Under the pieces are notes generated by a model. That model ran no database searches. It was not told the origin of the DNA and saw nothing but the letters and a program-made list of their open reading frames with translations. Shown in pieces: positions 7,766 through 17,618 of a DNA stretch of 64,000 nucleotides. Every line of letters starts with the position of its first letter. Position 1 is the stretch's first letter. Origin of the DNA: Clostridium_AT stratigraminis (GTDB lineage Bacteria > Bacillota > Clostridia > Clostridiales > Clostridiaceae); NCBI RefSeq assembly GCF_045310675.1, contig NZ_JBJHZZ010000009.1, forward strand, positions 54,640-118,639, written 5' to 3'. The position numbers were made by a program, and so were the translations under genes.

Positions 7766-9010
7766 ATGAATAAAAACATTTTTGATGCAAAAATTCACAT
7801 ATTAGAAAATGGTCTACATTTAATTTCTATAAAAAAAGATAGCCAGCTTTCCTCTATACATATTGGCATAAAGGTTGGATCAATAAATGAAAATTCTAAC
7901 GATAGAGGTATCTCCCATTTTATTGAACACATGCTTTTCAAAGGAACTAACAATTTTAATAACGAAGAGCTAAATGATTATTTAGAACATAGGGGTGGAG
8001 AGTACAATGCCTACACTGACTATTCTTGTACGGTATATAGTATTACGGCCCTTGCAGAAGAATTAGAACCCTCAATAAATATATTGTCTGATATGATACA
8101 ATATTCTATCTTTCCTGAAAAAGAAATAGAAAGAGAAAGAGGAGTTATACTTGCAGAAATCAGAACAAGTAAAGATGATATTGAAGATTTTAGCTTTAAA
8201 AGGGCTAATGAAGTTGCATTTACTAATAGTCCTTTAAGATATGATACCTTAGGTGAAGAAAAAACAGTAAAAAGGTTTAAAAAGGAGCAAATTGTAGATT
8301 ATTATAATAAATACTACTGTCCTAATAATGCATTCATTACTATAGTTTCTCCCTATGATCATGAGGTGATATATAACCTTGTTAAAACCTACTTTTTTTC
8401 TTGGCAAAAAAGAGAGCTAAAAGAAGACAATGTTAGTTTAGAAAATAATATTGAAAAAAAGGTAGTTAGCTTAAAGAAAGATATCGAGCAAAGTACCATT
8501 GTATATGTTTTTACCTTTCACGGCTTAAGTAAACAAGAGGAGCTTGCTCTTAAAATTTTAAATCATAAATTTGGAGAAAGTGCTAATTCAATTTTATTTA
8601 GGGAATTAAGAGAAGAAAAAGGTTTAGCCTATGATGTATATTCTCAGATGGATATTACAAATAATGTTAAAACCTTATATATTTACACAGCAGTTTCAGA
8701 AGATAAGATTGATGAAGCCATTAACTCTATTGATGCTTCAATTAAAAAAATAAAAACTGGAGAAGCAAATTTTAATGAAAATACAGTTATACTTATGAAA
8801 AAGGTGCTAAAAACAGCTGTAGCTGCTACAATGGAAGACTGTACTGATTTAGGGAATTATGTACTTCATCAAAGTATGGATAATGAGAGTATTTATGAAT
8901 TTCTCGAGGATATGGAAAATTTAGAGCAAATTAAAAGTATTGATTTATACAAAGTAGCTAATAAGGTTTTTAACAGCCCTACAATTCATATTTTAAAATC
9001 TGAAATATAA
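7766..9010 (+). CDS. M16 family zinc peptidase
   Basis: A 414-residue peptidase of the pitrilysin/processing-peptidase family, likely cytosolic since no signal peptide is seen. The inverted zinc motif HFIEH (His51, Glu54, His55) is intact in the N-terminal M16 domain. A downstream ERGVILAEI segment provides the third Glu ligand. The C-terminal half contains the substrate-gripping RELREEKGLAYDVYS motif. Length fits the single-chain form that works as a homodimer (YmxG/MlpA-like). The ribosome binding site is AAAGGAG. It is followed 18 bases later by recX, so the two probably form an operon. Confidence 0.88.
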   Translation: MNKNIFDAKIHILENGLHLISIKKDSQLSSIHIGIKVGSINENSNDRGISHFIEHMLFKGTNNFNNEELNDYLEHRGGEYNAYTDYSCTVYSITALAEELEPSINILSDMIQYSIFPEKEIERERGVILAEIRTSKDDIEDFSFKRANEVAFTNSPLRYDTLGEEKTVKRFKKEQIVDYYNKYYCPNNAFITIVSPYDHEVIYNLVKTYFFSWQKRELKEDNVSLENNIEKKVVSLKKDIEQSTIVYVFTFHGLSKQEELALKILNHKFGESANSILFRELREEKGLAYDVYSQMDITNNVKTLYIYTAVSEDKIDEAINSIDASIKKIKTGEANFNENTVILMKKVLKTAVAATMEDCTDLGNYVLHQSMDNESIYEFLEDMENLEQIKSIDLYKVANKVFNSPTIHILKSEI

Positions 9011-9028
9011 TATATTTTAGGAGTTATC

Positions 9029-9673
9029 ATGATAGAAAAAATAACAAAAATTGAAATTCAAAAGAAAAATGAAGATAGAGTAAATATTTATATTAATTAT
9101 GAATATGCCTTCTCCTGCAGTAAAGAATTAGTATATACTCATAAATTAAGTAATGGGCAGCAAATTGAAAGAGATGCCTTGAATACAATCGCAGCTGAAG
9201 ATAATTATATAAAATGTAAGAATAGTGCACTTAGGATAATAGAAAGAACTTATAAATCAGAAAAGGAATTATTTGATAAACTCTTTGAAAAAGGTTATGA
9301 TGATCAAACTATAGAGAAAACTATAGAATTTCTTAAAAACTATAGTTTCTTAAACGATTCAACTTTTACAAAGATGTATATAAAAGATAAAATTAAAACT
9401 CAAGGGAAAAACAAAATAAAGTTTACACTTATTAAAAAAGGAATTTCTGAAGAAATAATAAACAATGAATTGCAAGAATTAAATACTGAGGATCAAAATG
9501 ATACAATAATGACCTTAGCTGAAAAGAAATATAAAACTCTACAGAAAAATGAACAGGATAGCAGAAAACTTTATAAAAAACTGGCTGATTTCCTTATAAG
9601 GAAGGGCTTTCAATGGGAAGAAGTAAAGCCGGCATTAAAACATTTATTAAATGAAGACAGTTTTGAAGAATAA
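9029..9673 (+). CDS. recX: RecX family regulatory protein
   Basis: A 214-residue protein predicted to bind RecA filaments and modulate recombinase activity. It shows the helical RecX repeats: ALRIIERTYKSEKELFDKLFEKGYD, then FLNDSTFTKMYIKDKI, and a C-terminal third repeat ending LADFLIRKGFQWEEVKPAL. The ribosome binding site AGGAG precedes the ATG. It is cotranscribed with the M16 peptidase upstream and ends at a strong terminator. Confidence 0.85.
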   Translation: MIEKITKIEIQKKNEDRVNIYINYEYAFSCSKELVYTHKLSNGQQIERDALNTIAAEDNYIKCKNSALRIIERTYKSEKELFDKLFEKGYDDQTIEKTIEFLKNYSFLNDSTFTKMYIKDKIKTQGKNKIKFTLIKKGISEEIINNELQELNTEDQNDTIMTLAEKKYKTLQKNEQDSRKLYKKLADFLIRKGFQWEEVKPALKHLLNEDSFEE

Positions 9674-9679
9674 TTAAGA

Positions 9680-9727
9680 AAAGCTAGCTATAATATATAA
9701 TAGATTTTATATATTGCAGCTAGCTTT
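9680..9727. terminator. Bidirectional terminator between recX and PPi-PFK
   Basis: The outer stem AAAGCTAGCT (9680-9689) pairs with 9718-9727 and continues inward with TAATATATAA against TTATATATT. It separates convergent genes. Confidence 0.8.
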
Positions 9728-9739
9728 AGTTATTTTAAA

Positions 9740-10960
9740 CTATCTCTTTAATATTGCATACTTAGGCAAGCCATTTTCAGTTGGAAGCTCTGGAGTTCCT
9801 TGAATTAGCGGGCTTATATAATCTACTGCAGCATCTGTAACAAAATTATTTTCCTTAGTAATCCAAGTTTTAGGGAAATTTTTTATGTGATTAGCTACTT
9901 TTATAGGATTCATTAATATAGTTTCATATTTATAAGGATTATTTTGAAGTCTTTTTATTCCAACAACAAATCCAGTTGAACCATTGCCTGCATACTCAAC
10001 TGCCTTTCTTCCTAGTTCATAAGCTTCTTCTAAATCAGTCTTAGAAATGCAATGCATAGCGCAGCGTTGAGTTACTCCAAGCTCTAGTGTTTTTACACGG
10101 GTTGTTATTTTACTTTCAATTATAATACTCTTAAGGCTTGTGCAGACTCCACCAAGCTGTGCATGTCCGAATTTATCGTGTGTTACGCCAGAAGTACTTT
10201 TGGCAATAAATTCGTTATTCTCATCCCTTAAGCCTTCAGAAGCTACTATGAAAACTTGATTTTGTGCCTTGAATCTCTTATTTACATCTTCTATAAATTT
10301 TTCTTTGTTAAACGCTACTTCAGGCAAATAGATAAAATCGCAAACCTGTTTACCATTGATTTTAGCTAATGCAGCACTGGCAGTTAGCCACCCCGCATCT
10401 CTACCCATAGTTTCTACAATAAATATACCATTATTAATATAAACTGAGGAATCAAGGTAGCTCTCTAAAATTGTAGTTGCAATAAACTTACTTGCACTGC
10501 CAAACCCAGGAGTATGGTCAGTCTCCATTAAATCATTATCAATAGTTTTAGGGATTCCAATAATTTGTACTTGTATATTATTTAGCTTTGTATATTCTGA
10601 TAAGGCTCTTACTGTATCCATTGAATCATTTCCGCCAATATAAAAGAAGGCTTCAATGTTATATTTCTTAAATATTTTGAATAATTCTTTATATTCACTG
10701 TCATCAGTTATGTAATCCTTCATTTTATATCTACAAGACCCTAAGGCTGAAGAAGGAGTATATTTTAATCCTTTTAGTTCCTCATAAGGAACTGAAGATA
10801 AATTTACTAATCTTTCTTTTAATATTCCTTCAATACCATTTAATCCAGCATAGACTGTATTAAAGCTCTTATCATCTAAACATTGATCTAATACGCCAAT
10901 AAAAGAAGAATTAATAACGGCAGTAGGGCCACCTGACTGTGCAACAATACAATTTCTCAT
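9740..10960 (-). CDS. pfp: Phosphofructokinase, probably pyrophosphate-dependent
   Basis: Glycolytic phosphorylation of fructose-6-phosphate. Two diagnostic positions favour pyrophosphate over ATP as donor: GGNDS at residues 109-113, with Asp where ATP enzymes have Gly, and PKTIDND at 137-143, with Lys where ATP enzymes have Gly. The substrate motif METMGRDAGWL is also present as VETMGRDAGWL. At 406 residues it matches the long bacterial PPi-PFK group rather than the 320-residue ATP-PFK. The gene is monocistronic and lies between two terminators or promoter gaps. Use of PPi would be reversible and save ATP in a fermenter. The donor assignment rests on these two residues only. Confidence 0.82.
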   Translation of the reverse strand: MRNCIVAQSGGPTAVINSSFIGVLDQCLDDKSFNTVYAGLNGIEGILKERLVNLSSVPYEELKGLKYTPSSALGSCRYKMKDYITDDSEYKELFKIFKKYNIEAFFYIGGNDSMDTVRALSEYTKLNNIQVQIIGIPKTIDNDLMETDHTPGFGSASKFIATTILESYLDSSVYINNGIFIVETMGRDAGWLTASAALAKINGKQVCDFIYLPEVAFNKEKFIEDVNKRFKAQNQVFIVASEGLRDENNEFIAKSTSGVTHDKFGHAQLGGVCTSLKSIIIESKITTRVKTLELGVTQRCAMHCISKTDLEEAYELGRKAVEYAGNGSTGFVVGIKRLQNNPYKYETILMNPIKVANHIKNFPKTWITKENNFVTDAAVDYISPLIQGTPELPTENGLPKYAILKR

Positions 10961-11186
10961 AGCTTTTCTCCTCTCGAAGTAATATATTTATAAAGTAAAT
11001 TCAGATCATTTAAAATAATTTACTGCTTTATTGTATTATATTATTTTTATATATGCAATATTAATAACTTATAAAATCAAGTTTTAATTTATCTTTTAAA
11101 GTTTTTGAATATATAGTAGAATAATATTTAAAAATAAAATAAGTAAATAGATCAAAATAGGTTTTTATTTAAAAGGAGGTAATTTC

Positions 11187-11741
11187 ATGAGTGCTATTGA
11201 TACTATGGTAATTGAACATAAAAATGTTAAAGCTATGTTAAAGGTAATGAGAGGAATGAGCATTAAGGTTTTAAATAATGACAAGGTTGACTATTCGGAC
11301 TTTTATAAAGTTATAGATTTTGTAAGAACTTATACTGATAAGCATCATCATGCCAAGGAAGAAAATATCCTATTTAAAAAGATGGGAGAAGAACTTGGAG
11401 AAAGAATAGCAAGGGGCCCAATAGCTGGAATGCTGGTTGAACATGATTTAGGGAGATTATATATGGCCAATCTTGAAGCTGCTTTAGAGAAATTTTCAAG
11501 CGGTGATATGGATGCAAGGGTAGACATTATTGCAAATTCTATTTCATATGCAGACTTACTTACTAGGCATATTGAAAAAGAGGATACAACAATTTATAAA
11601 TTTGCAGAAAGGGCACTAAATAAAACTGCTATGGAAGATATAGAAGACAAATGTGCAGAAATTGAAAATTTAGCCTCGGAGAAATCTTTTCAAAAAAAAT
11701 ATATTGATTTACTAAATGAACTTATTGAAAAATATTTGTAA
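11187..11741 (+). CDS. Hemerythrin domain-containing protein
   Basis: A 184-residue four-helix protein with the diiron ligand pattern: His11 (EHKN), His53-55 and Glu58/59 (HHHAKEEN), His86 (VEHDLGR), and His128 with Glu/Asp at 132-133 (RHIEKED). In anaerobes these proteins bind O2 or NO, or act in damage repair and stress response; the role here is inferred. AAAGGAGG precedes the ATG. It is monocistronic, followed by a large hairpin. Confidence 0.85.
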   Translation: MSAIDTMVIEHKNVKAMLKVMRGMSIKVLNNDKVDYSDFYKVIDFVRTYTDKHHHAKEENILFKKMGEELGERIARGPIAGMLVEHDLGRLYMANLEAALEKFSSGDMDARVDIIANSISYADLLTRHIEKEDTTIYKFAERALNKTAMEDIEDKCAEIENLASEKSFQKKYIDLLNELIEKYL

Positions 11742-11802
11742 TATTTTATTATTTAATGTGAATTCGGGATTAGTCAGGCAGATAAAAATATATATAAAAA
11801 TT

Positions 11803-11875
11803 GGCTAAAGAGTAGGAAATTTCTTACCTTAAGTAAAAGCTTGTCTACTTTGGTAAGGGTGTCTATACTTTAGCC
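11803..11875. terminator. Large hairpin between convergent hemerythrin and threonine aldolase genes
   Basis: The outer arms GGCTAAAG (11803-11810) and CTTTAGCC (11868-11875) enclose a second pair, CTTACC with GGTAAG. On the minus strand the hairpin is followed by AATTTTTATA, suiting termination of the threonine aldolase transcript. Confidence 0.6.
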
Positions 11876-11884
11876 TTCTCATTA

Positions 11885-12913
11885 TTATAAATTCATAAGT
11901 TTCTTCATAACTTTTACAACGTAATTTATATCTTCTTTGTCAATCCAGTAATTTGTTACAAATCTAAATTCACCATTCTCTTCAGAATTTATTTTTATAC
12001 CTCTTTCGTACATATAATTAACAAAAGTATCTTTATTAAAGTTAGCCTCACTAACTTTGAAATATACCATATTTATATGTATATCTTTTAAATTAACTTT
12101 AATTCTAGGTAATTTTTCTAATTCCATTCCTAAAAACAAGGCATTTTCATGATCCTCATTTAATCTTTTCGTCATTGACTTAAGTGCAACGAGACCTGCA
12201 GCTGCGAGAAAGCCTACCTGTCTTAGTCCTCCGCCCATAAGTTTTCTTCCTTTTCTAGCACTGGCAATAAATTCTCTGCTGCCTGCAAGAATTGACCCGA
12301 TTGGGGCGCATAATCCCTTAGACAGGCAAAACATCACTGAATCACAGTTCGCTGTTATTTCCTCTGCCTCAACATTTAAATATGAAGCTGCATTAAAAAG
12401 TCTGGCACCATCTAGATGAACAGGAATATCAGACTCCTTAGCAATTTTATATATGCTTTCCATGTTAGCTATTGGAATTACTCTTCCGTTAGAATGAGCA
12501 TTCTCAAGGCAAATAAGTCCTGTTTTTGGAAAGTGAATATCAGCTGTACGGATTCTGGTGGCTATTTCATTTGGATCTAGCACTCCATTACAGCTTTTTA
12601 AAGTTCTTAACTGGACACCAGCTATTACTGAAGAAGCACCTACTTCATGAACAACAATGTGACAATCATCACCTAGTATTACTTCGTCGCCTCTGCGGCA
12701 GTGGGTAAGTAAAGCCAGCTGATTTCCAAAGGTACCACTTGGCACAAAAAGAGCAGCTTCTTTATTAACAAGCTTTGCTGCATATTCTTCTAGTTCCTTT
12801 ACAGTTGGATCATCTTCGTAAACATCGTCACCAACAACCGCATTGTACATTGCCTCTCTCATTTCTTTAGTTGGTACAGTTACAGTATCACTTCTTAAAT
12901 CAATAAATTCCAT
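11885..12913 (-). CDS. ltaE: Low-specificity L-threonine aldolase (PLP enzyme)
   Basis: Cleaves L-threonine or L-allo-threonine to glycine and acetaldehyde. It is a fold-type I PLP enzyme of 342 residues. Key features are FIDLRSDTVTVPT at the start, HLDGAR with Asp168, and the PLP Lys199 in CLSKGLCAPIGS. I place the start at the ATG at 12911-12913, because AAGGAGGA lies directly upstream and the protein then begins with the conserved MEFIDLRSDTV. A longer frame would add ten unconserved residues. It follows hypF by about 33 bases on the same strand and is probably cotranscribed with it. Confidence 0.9.
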   Translation of the reverse strand: MEFIDLRSDTVTVPTKEMREAMYNAVVGDDVYEDDPTVKELEEYAAKLVNKEAALFVPSGTFGNQLALLTHCRRGDEVILGDDCHIVVHEVGASSVIAGVQLRTLKSCNGVLDPNEIATRIRTADIHFPKTGLICLENAHSNGRVIPIANMESIYKIAKESDIPVHLDGARLFNAASYLNVEAEEITANCDSVMFCLSKGLCAPIGSILAGSREFIASARKGRKLMGGGLRQVGFLAAAGLVALKSMTKRLNEDHENALFLGMELEKLPRIKVNLKDIHINMVYFKVSEANFNKDTFVNYMYERGIKINSEENGEFRFVTNYWIDKEDINYVVKVMKKLMNL

Positions 12914-12946
12914 TTTATCCTCCTTGTATTCAGTGCGTAACAATTA

Positions 12947-15280
12947 TTAATTATTACGTCCCTTATATTCTTTTTTTATCCTTTCATTAGCTATTGCTAT
13001 TTGCCCAAGAGCAATTCCGCCATCGTTTGTGGGAAAGGCCTTAGGATAGTATACCTTAAAACCTAGGGACTTTAATTTTTCATATAAATTCTTCAGAATA
13101 AATGAATTTTGAAATACCCCTCCGCTTAATACGACTTCATTTAAGGAGGTATCATCTCTTATTATTGCGCATATTTCAGCGGTTAGGTTTATTATGCTAT
13201 TGTGGAATTTTAGGCTTAATATATGTTTTTCTGTTCCTGAAAATCTGTCAATTAATATTTCTTCTATAAGTTTATAAGGATTTATAATATAATTATTTTC
13301 TTCCTTTACTATAGAATAGTGATAACTCTCTGATTTTGTATCTTTAATTGAAGCCTCTAATTCTATGGAAGCTTGCCCTTCATAGGTGATTTTATCTCTT
13401 ATTCCTATTATACTAGAAACAGCATCAAAAAGCCTGCCCATACTAGAAGTTTCAGGACAATTTATATTATGTTCTATTATTTTTGAAATTGTTAGAGCCT
13501 TTTCTCCATAAAGCCTTGTTATAACTTCATTTAAGCTCAGATTAAGAATTTTTATACCTGATTTATAAAGCTTTTGAATGTATGAAACAGCCATTCTCCA
13601 GGGTTCCTTTATAGAAATTTCACCACCAGGAATTTTAATATAATCTAAATGGGCAATTCTATGAAAGCTTAGTAAGTCACAAACTAAAAACTCACCACCC
13701 CAAATTTTATCGTCAGTACCATAACCAGTTCCATCAAAAGAAACTCCAATAACCCTATTTGTTATATTGCTTTCAACCATACAGCTTGCTATATGGGCAT
13801 GATGATGCTGGACAGGGATTTTAGGAGCATCATACTTAAGAGCATATTCAGTGGAATTATAATTAGGGTGCATATCATAGGCGATAAACTCTGGCTCAAA
13901 AGAAAAAATATTTTTAAAGTGTTCAACATTTCTTTTGTAATGCATAATAGTTTCAAGATTTTCTAAGTCTCCATTATGCTGGCTTAGAAAGATAAAGTTC
14001 TCTTTAGAAATTGCAAAGGTGTTTTTCATGTTTGGACCGCAGGCCAATATTTTAGAAGCAGTTTCATACTTTATTGGATCAGGCGCGTAGCCCCTAGCTC
14101 GTCTTATCAATATCTCATCTTCATTAAATACTTTAGTAACAGAGTCATCAACTGGTATATGAACATCTCTGTTATGCATAAGAAAGTAATCTACAATAGA
14201 AGACAAATGCCTAGCTGCCTTTTCATTTTCATATTCAAGGGGCAAGCCGAAATAATTTGCGCTTGTCATGACAAGAACCTCAATGTCTTCATTAAATATA
14301 AGCTGATGCAATGGAGTATATGGAAGCATAACTCCTAAGGTCTTTTGATTGGGGGCTATAGACCCAGGAAGATTGTAATCTTTATTTTGCCTTAATAATA
14401 CTATTGGTTTTCTAATTCCGTTTAATAATTCTTCTTCCTTTTTACTAACCATGCAATATTTTTTTACTGCAGCTAAATCCTTTATCATAACCGCTAAAGG
14501 CTTATATGGCCTTTTCTTTCTTTCTCTTAAAAGCTTAACAGCATCTCTATTAGTTGCATCGCAGCATAGATGAAAGCCGGTTAAACCCTTAACTGCGAAA
14601 ATTTTACCTTCCTTTAATTTTTGAACAGTCCATTTTATTATGTTTAGGCTTTCTTTGTTATAATTTGCTGTAACATATAGAGCATTAATTTGATTACCAA
14701 AATTGTCAGTAACATAGATTGAAGGTCCGCAATCCTCACAGGCATTTGGCTGTGCATGAAATCTTCTATTTAAGGGATCTTTATATTCAGCTATGCAAGG
14801 TTCACACATTGGGAACTTCTTCATAGTGGTTTTATCTCTATCATAAGGAATAGATTTAATTATTGAGAACCTAGGTCCGCAATTGGTACAGTTAGTAAAA
14901 GGATAGCCATATCTTCTATTATTCATATCTAGTATGTCATTTTTACAATCTTCACACATGGCTATATCAGGAGATATGAGAGTTATTTTATCATCTTCGG
15001 TACTGCTTTCTTTTATTATAAAGCCTTCATAATTCTTTAATTCCATATATTCAGTTACTATTTTCTCAATCCTTGATAGAGGAGGGGGAGTGTTTTCTAA
15101 TTTATACAAAAATTCATTTATGTCTTTGTCTGTACCTTCTAAATCTATATATACTCCTTCAGAGTTATTGTTTACCCATCCATTTAAAGACAAGGATAAA
15201 GCTAAGTTATAAACAAATGGCCTAAAGCCCACACCCTGAACGATACCAGAAACGGTAATAAATATTCTTCTTTTAGTCAT
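12947..15280 (-). CDS. hypF: Carbamoyltransferase HypF
   Basis: Makes the carbamoyl group used for the CN ligands of [NiFe]-hydrogenases, passing it to HypE. The 777-residue protein has all domains in order: acylphosphatase (about 5-92, GIVQGVGFRPFVYNLA), two zinc fingers (CEDC and CTNCGPRF pairs, about 108-200), a YrdC-like domain (about 205-390, KGLTGFHLCCDATN), and a Kae1-like domain (about 400-765, HHHAHIASCM and VLSGGVFQN). No other hyp or hydrogenase gene is in the window, so the partners must be elsewhere. Its ribosome binding site (AGCAGG) is weak. Confidence 0.93.
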   Translation of the reverse strand: MTKRRIFITVSGIVQGVGFRPFVYNLALSLSLNGWVNNNSEGVYIDLEGTDKDINEFLYKLENTPPPLSRIEKIVTEYMELKNYEGFIIKESSTEDDKITLISPDIAMCEDCKNDILDMNNRRYGYPFTNCTNCGPRFSIIKSIPYDRDKTTMKKFPMCEPCIAEYKDPLNRRFHAQPNACEDCGPSIYVTDNFGNQINALYVTANYNKESLNIIKWTVQKLKEGKIFAVKGLTGFHLCCDATNRDAVKLLRERKKRPYKPLAVMIKDLAAVKKYCMVSKKEEELLNGIRKPIVLLRQNKDYNLPGSIAPNQKTLGVMLPYTPLHQLIFNEDIEVLVMTSANYFGLPLEYENEKAARHLSSIVDYFLMHNRDVHIPVDDSVTKVFNEDEILIRRARGYAPDPIKYETASKILACGPNMKNTFAISKENFIFLSQHNGDLENLETIMHYKRNVEHFKNIFSFEPEFIAYDMHPNYNSTEYALKYDAPKIPVQHHHAHIASCMVESNITNRVIGVSFDGTGYGTDDKIWGGEFLVCDLLSFHRIAHLDYIKIPGGEISIKEPWRMAVSYIQKLYKSGIKILNLSLNEVITRLYGEKALTISKIIEHNINCPETSSMGRLFDAVSSIIGIRDKITYEGQASIELEASIKDTKSESYHYSIVKEENNYIINPYKLIEEILIDRFSGTEKHILSLKFHNSIINLTAEICAIIRDDTSLNEVVLSGGVFQNSFILKNLYEKLKSLGFKVYYPKAFPTNDGGIALGQIAIANERIKKEYKGRNN

Positions 15281-15405
15281 GAACTATACCTGCTTTCTAT
15301 AATGTATAGCTTTATTATATCAATTATTTTAGAAACTAAAAGTGCAAAGAATAAGGAATATATTGTATAATAATCTTAATTGCAATTTTGATTGGGGGAC
15401 ATGAA

Positions 15406-16305
15406 ATGAAAGATAAAAAGTTAGCACATGGAATGGCTCTTGTAATAATGCTAATTTGGGGCGTTTCATATTTAAGTATAAAGGTAGTTGTGTTAGAAAT
15501 AAATCCAGTACTGTCTGCCTTTTATAGGTTTTTTATTTCTTCAATTATATTATTTAGTTTTTTAAAGTTAAAATATCCAGAAGAAAAGATATTAAAAGAA
15601 GATAGATTCAGGATGGTATTGGGTGGACTTTTTGGAGTAGCTCTTTACTTTTTTTTAGAAAATTATTCAATATATTATACCACTGCTTCAAATGTAGCTA
15701 TTCTAGTTTCTTCTATTCCTTTGTTTACATTAATATCTCAAAGGCTTATATTTAAAGAACCACTTACTATCTGGAAAATATCCGGTGCAGCTTTAAGTGC
15801 AATTGGCATTATAATCATAATTTCTTCTAAGGAGAAGGTGAGTTTATTTTCAAAAGGAACTATTGGAGACTTAATGGCTTTAGCCTCCGCACTTTGCTGG
15901 GTAATATATAATATAGTTACTAGTAAATTTAAAGGAAACTATAAAAGTATAACTATAACCACCTATCAAGGGTTGTTTGGATGTTTATTTTTGTTTCCAT
16001 CACTACTTTTTGCAAAAGTAGAATTGCCTTCTTTAAAGGTTTCCTTAAATATTATATTCTTAGCTATTTTTTGTTCTTGTATTTGTTATATCCTATATAT
16101 ATACTGTTTAGAACATCTTGGGGCAACAATATTATCAACTTACATAAATCTTCAGCCAATAGTAAGTCTAGCTTCAGCCTATGTTCTTTTAAAAGAATCT
16201 GTAAATCTTAATCAAGTGATTGGCTGTGTAATTATAATTTTTGGTGTGTTTTTAGTAAGTCTTGGAGATAAATTTGTAATGAAGAGTTTTGAAGAACAAA
16301 TATAA
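15406..16305 (+). CDS. EamA/DMT family transporter
   Basis: A 299-residue membrane protein with about ten helices in two EamA repeats: the first at about 5-140, opening HGMALVIMLIWGVSYLSIK, the second at about 155-290. It is a drug/metabolite-type exporter or importer of unknown substrate. The chosen start is the ATG at 15406, six bases from GGGGGA. An in-frame TTG at 15388 lies before that ribosome binding site and is unlikely. It is divergent from hypF, with no operon partner. Confidence 0.8.
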   Translation: MKDKKLAHGMALVIMLIWGVSYLSIKVVVLEINPVLSAFYRFFISSIILFSFLKLKYPEEKILKEDRFRMVLGGLFGVALYFFLENYSIYYTTASNVAILVSSIPLFTLISQRLIFKEPLTIWKISGAALSAIGIIIIISSKEKVSLFSKGTIGDLMALASALCWVIYNIVTSKFKGNYKSITITTYQGLFGCLFLFPSLLFAKVELPSLKVSLNIIFLAIFCSCICYILYIYCLEHLGATILSTYINLQPIVSLASAYVLLKESVNLNQVIGCVIIIFGVFLVSLGDKFVMKSFEEQI

Positions 16306-16405
16306 TTTCCTTGTTAAAATCAAACATGCAGATAACATAGTTGTAAATATTTACACTGTTTGATAAAATATTATTAAAATATTAAATTAATTAAAGGAGA
16401 ATTTT

Positions 16406-17533
16406 ATGGGTGATATAAGATTAAATAAACTTGCCAAGCTTTTAGTTAATTATTCTACTGAAATAAAAAAGGGTGATTTTGTTTTTGTTTCTAGTGACGA
16501 AGTTGCCGCTCCATGGATGGTGGAAGTAGTAAAAGAAGCCATTAAAGCAGGGGCACATGTAGAAACTTATCTTAGTTCGCAGGATATAGCTGAAATGAAG
16601 CTAAAGTACAGCAGCGAGGAACAACTTTTAGAGGATCATATACTCATGAAAACAATGCTGGAAAATGCAGACGTTTGGCTTTCAGCTTGGGGTGGGAGAA
16701 ATACAAAAGTAAATTCAAATATTGATTCAAAAAAACTTCAGTGTTCATTAAAAGGTGCTTCTAGCTGGAGAAAAGTCTATTCTGAAAAGATGGGAAATGG
16801 CAGCTTAAGATGGTGCGGAACTCAATATCCAACTTACTCAGATGCACAGGAAGCAGCCATGAGCTTTAGCGATTATGAAGATTTTGTTTATGGTGCTGGA
16901 TTACTAGACACCGAGGATCCTGTGGCAGAGTGGAAGAAAATTAGTGCTCAGCAGGAAAGATGGGTTAAATATTTAGATACTAAAAAGGAATTACATATAT
17001 TATCTGAAGGTACCGATATAAGAGTAAAGGTTGATGGTAGAAAATGGATAAATTGTGATGGAAGAGTAAATTTCCCTGATGGTGAAATATTTACATCTCC
17101 TGTTGAAGATTCAATTAATGGCTGTATAACCTTTAGTTTTCCAGGTATTTATTCTGGTAAGGAAATAGAAGGTATCAAATTAGAAATTCAAAATGGAAAA
17201 GTAATAAAAGCAGCTGCCCAAAAAGGTGAAGACTTACTACTAGCATTATTAGCTACTGATGAAGGTTCCTCCTTCTTTGGTGAAGTAGCAATAGGTACCA
17301 ATTATGGTATAAAGAAATTCACAAGAAATATGCTTTTTGATGAAAAAATTGGTGGTACAATTCATATGGCCATTGGTGATTCAATGCCTGAAGCTGGAGG
17401 TCTAAACAGATCAACAGTTCATTGGGATATGTTATGTGATATGAGAGGTGGTGGTAAAATTTTCGCAGATGGTGAATTATTCTATGAAAATGGTGAATTT
17501 ATTAGTGATATTTTAACAAAATATAATTTATAG
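16406..17533 (+). CDS. Aminopeptidase, M29 family
   Basis: A 375-residue cytosolic aminopeptidase of the thermophilic metallopeptidase family (AmpS/PepS). Conserved blocks include LAKLLVNYSTEIKKGDFVFV, NFPDGEIFTSPVEDSINGCI, FGEVAIGTNYGI, and IHMAIGDSMPEAGG with STVHWDML. The Glu, His and Asp residues in these blocks bind two metals. It removes N-terminal residues from peptides. A second member of the same family lies at 32291-33406 and differs clearly, so this is an old duplication and not a recent copy. AAAGGAG precedes the ATG, and the gene ends at its own terminator. Confidence 0.88.
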   Translation: MGDIRLNKLAKLLVNYSTEIKKGDFVFVSSDEVAAPWMVEVVKEAIKAGAHVETYLSSQDIAEMKLKYSSEEQLLEDHILMKTMLENADVWLSAWGGRNTKVNSNIDSKKLQCSLKGASSWRKVYSEKMGNGSLRWCGTQYPTYSDAQEAAMSFSDYEDFVYGAGLLDTEDPVAEWKKISAQQERWVKYLDTKKELHILSEGTDIRVKVDGRKWINCDGRVNFPDGEIFTSPVEDSINGCITFSFPGIYSGKEIEGIKLEIQNGKVIKAAAQKGEDLLLALLATDEGSSFFGEVAIGTNYGIKKFTRNMLFDEKIGGTIHMAIGDSMPEAGGLNRSTVHWDMLCDMRGGGKIFADGELFYENGEFISDILTKYNL

Positions 17534-17541
17534 TATAATAA

Positions 17542-17566
17542 AAGCGGCATAATTTGAGTGCCGCTT
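17542..17566 (+). terminator. Intrinsic terminator
   Basis: AAGCGGCA (17542-17549) pairs with TGCCGCTT (17559-17566), followed by AATTTTTTAT. It ends the M29 aminopeptidase transcript. Confidence 0.85.
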
Positions 17567-17618
17567 AATTTTTTATAAGAAAGGAGCCTTTGACCATCAA
17601 AGGGGTTGATTACAATAC

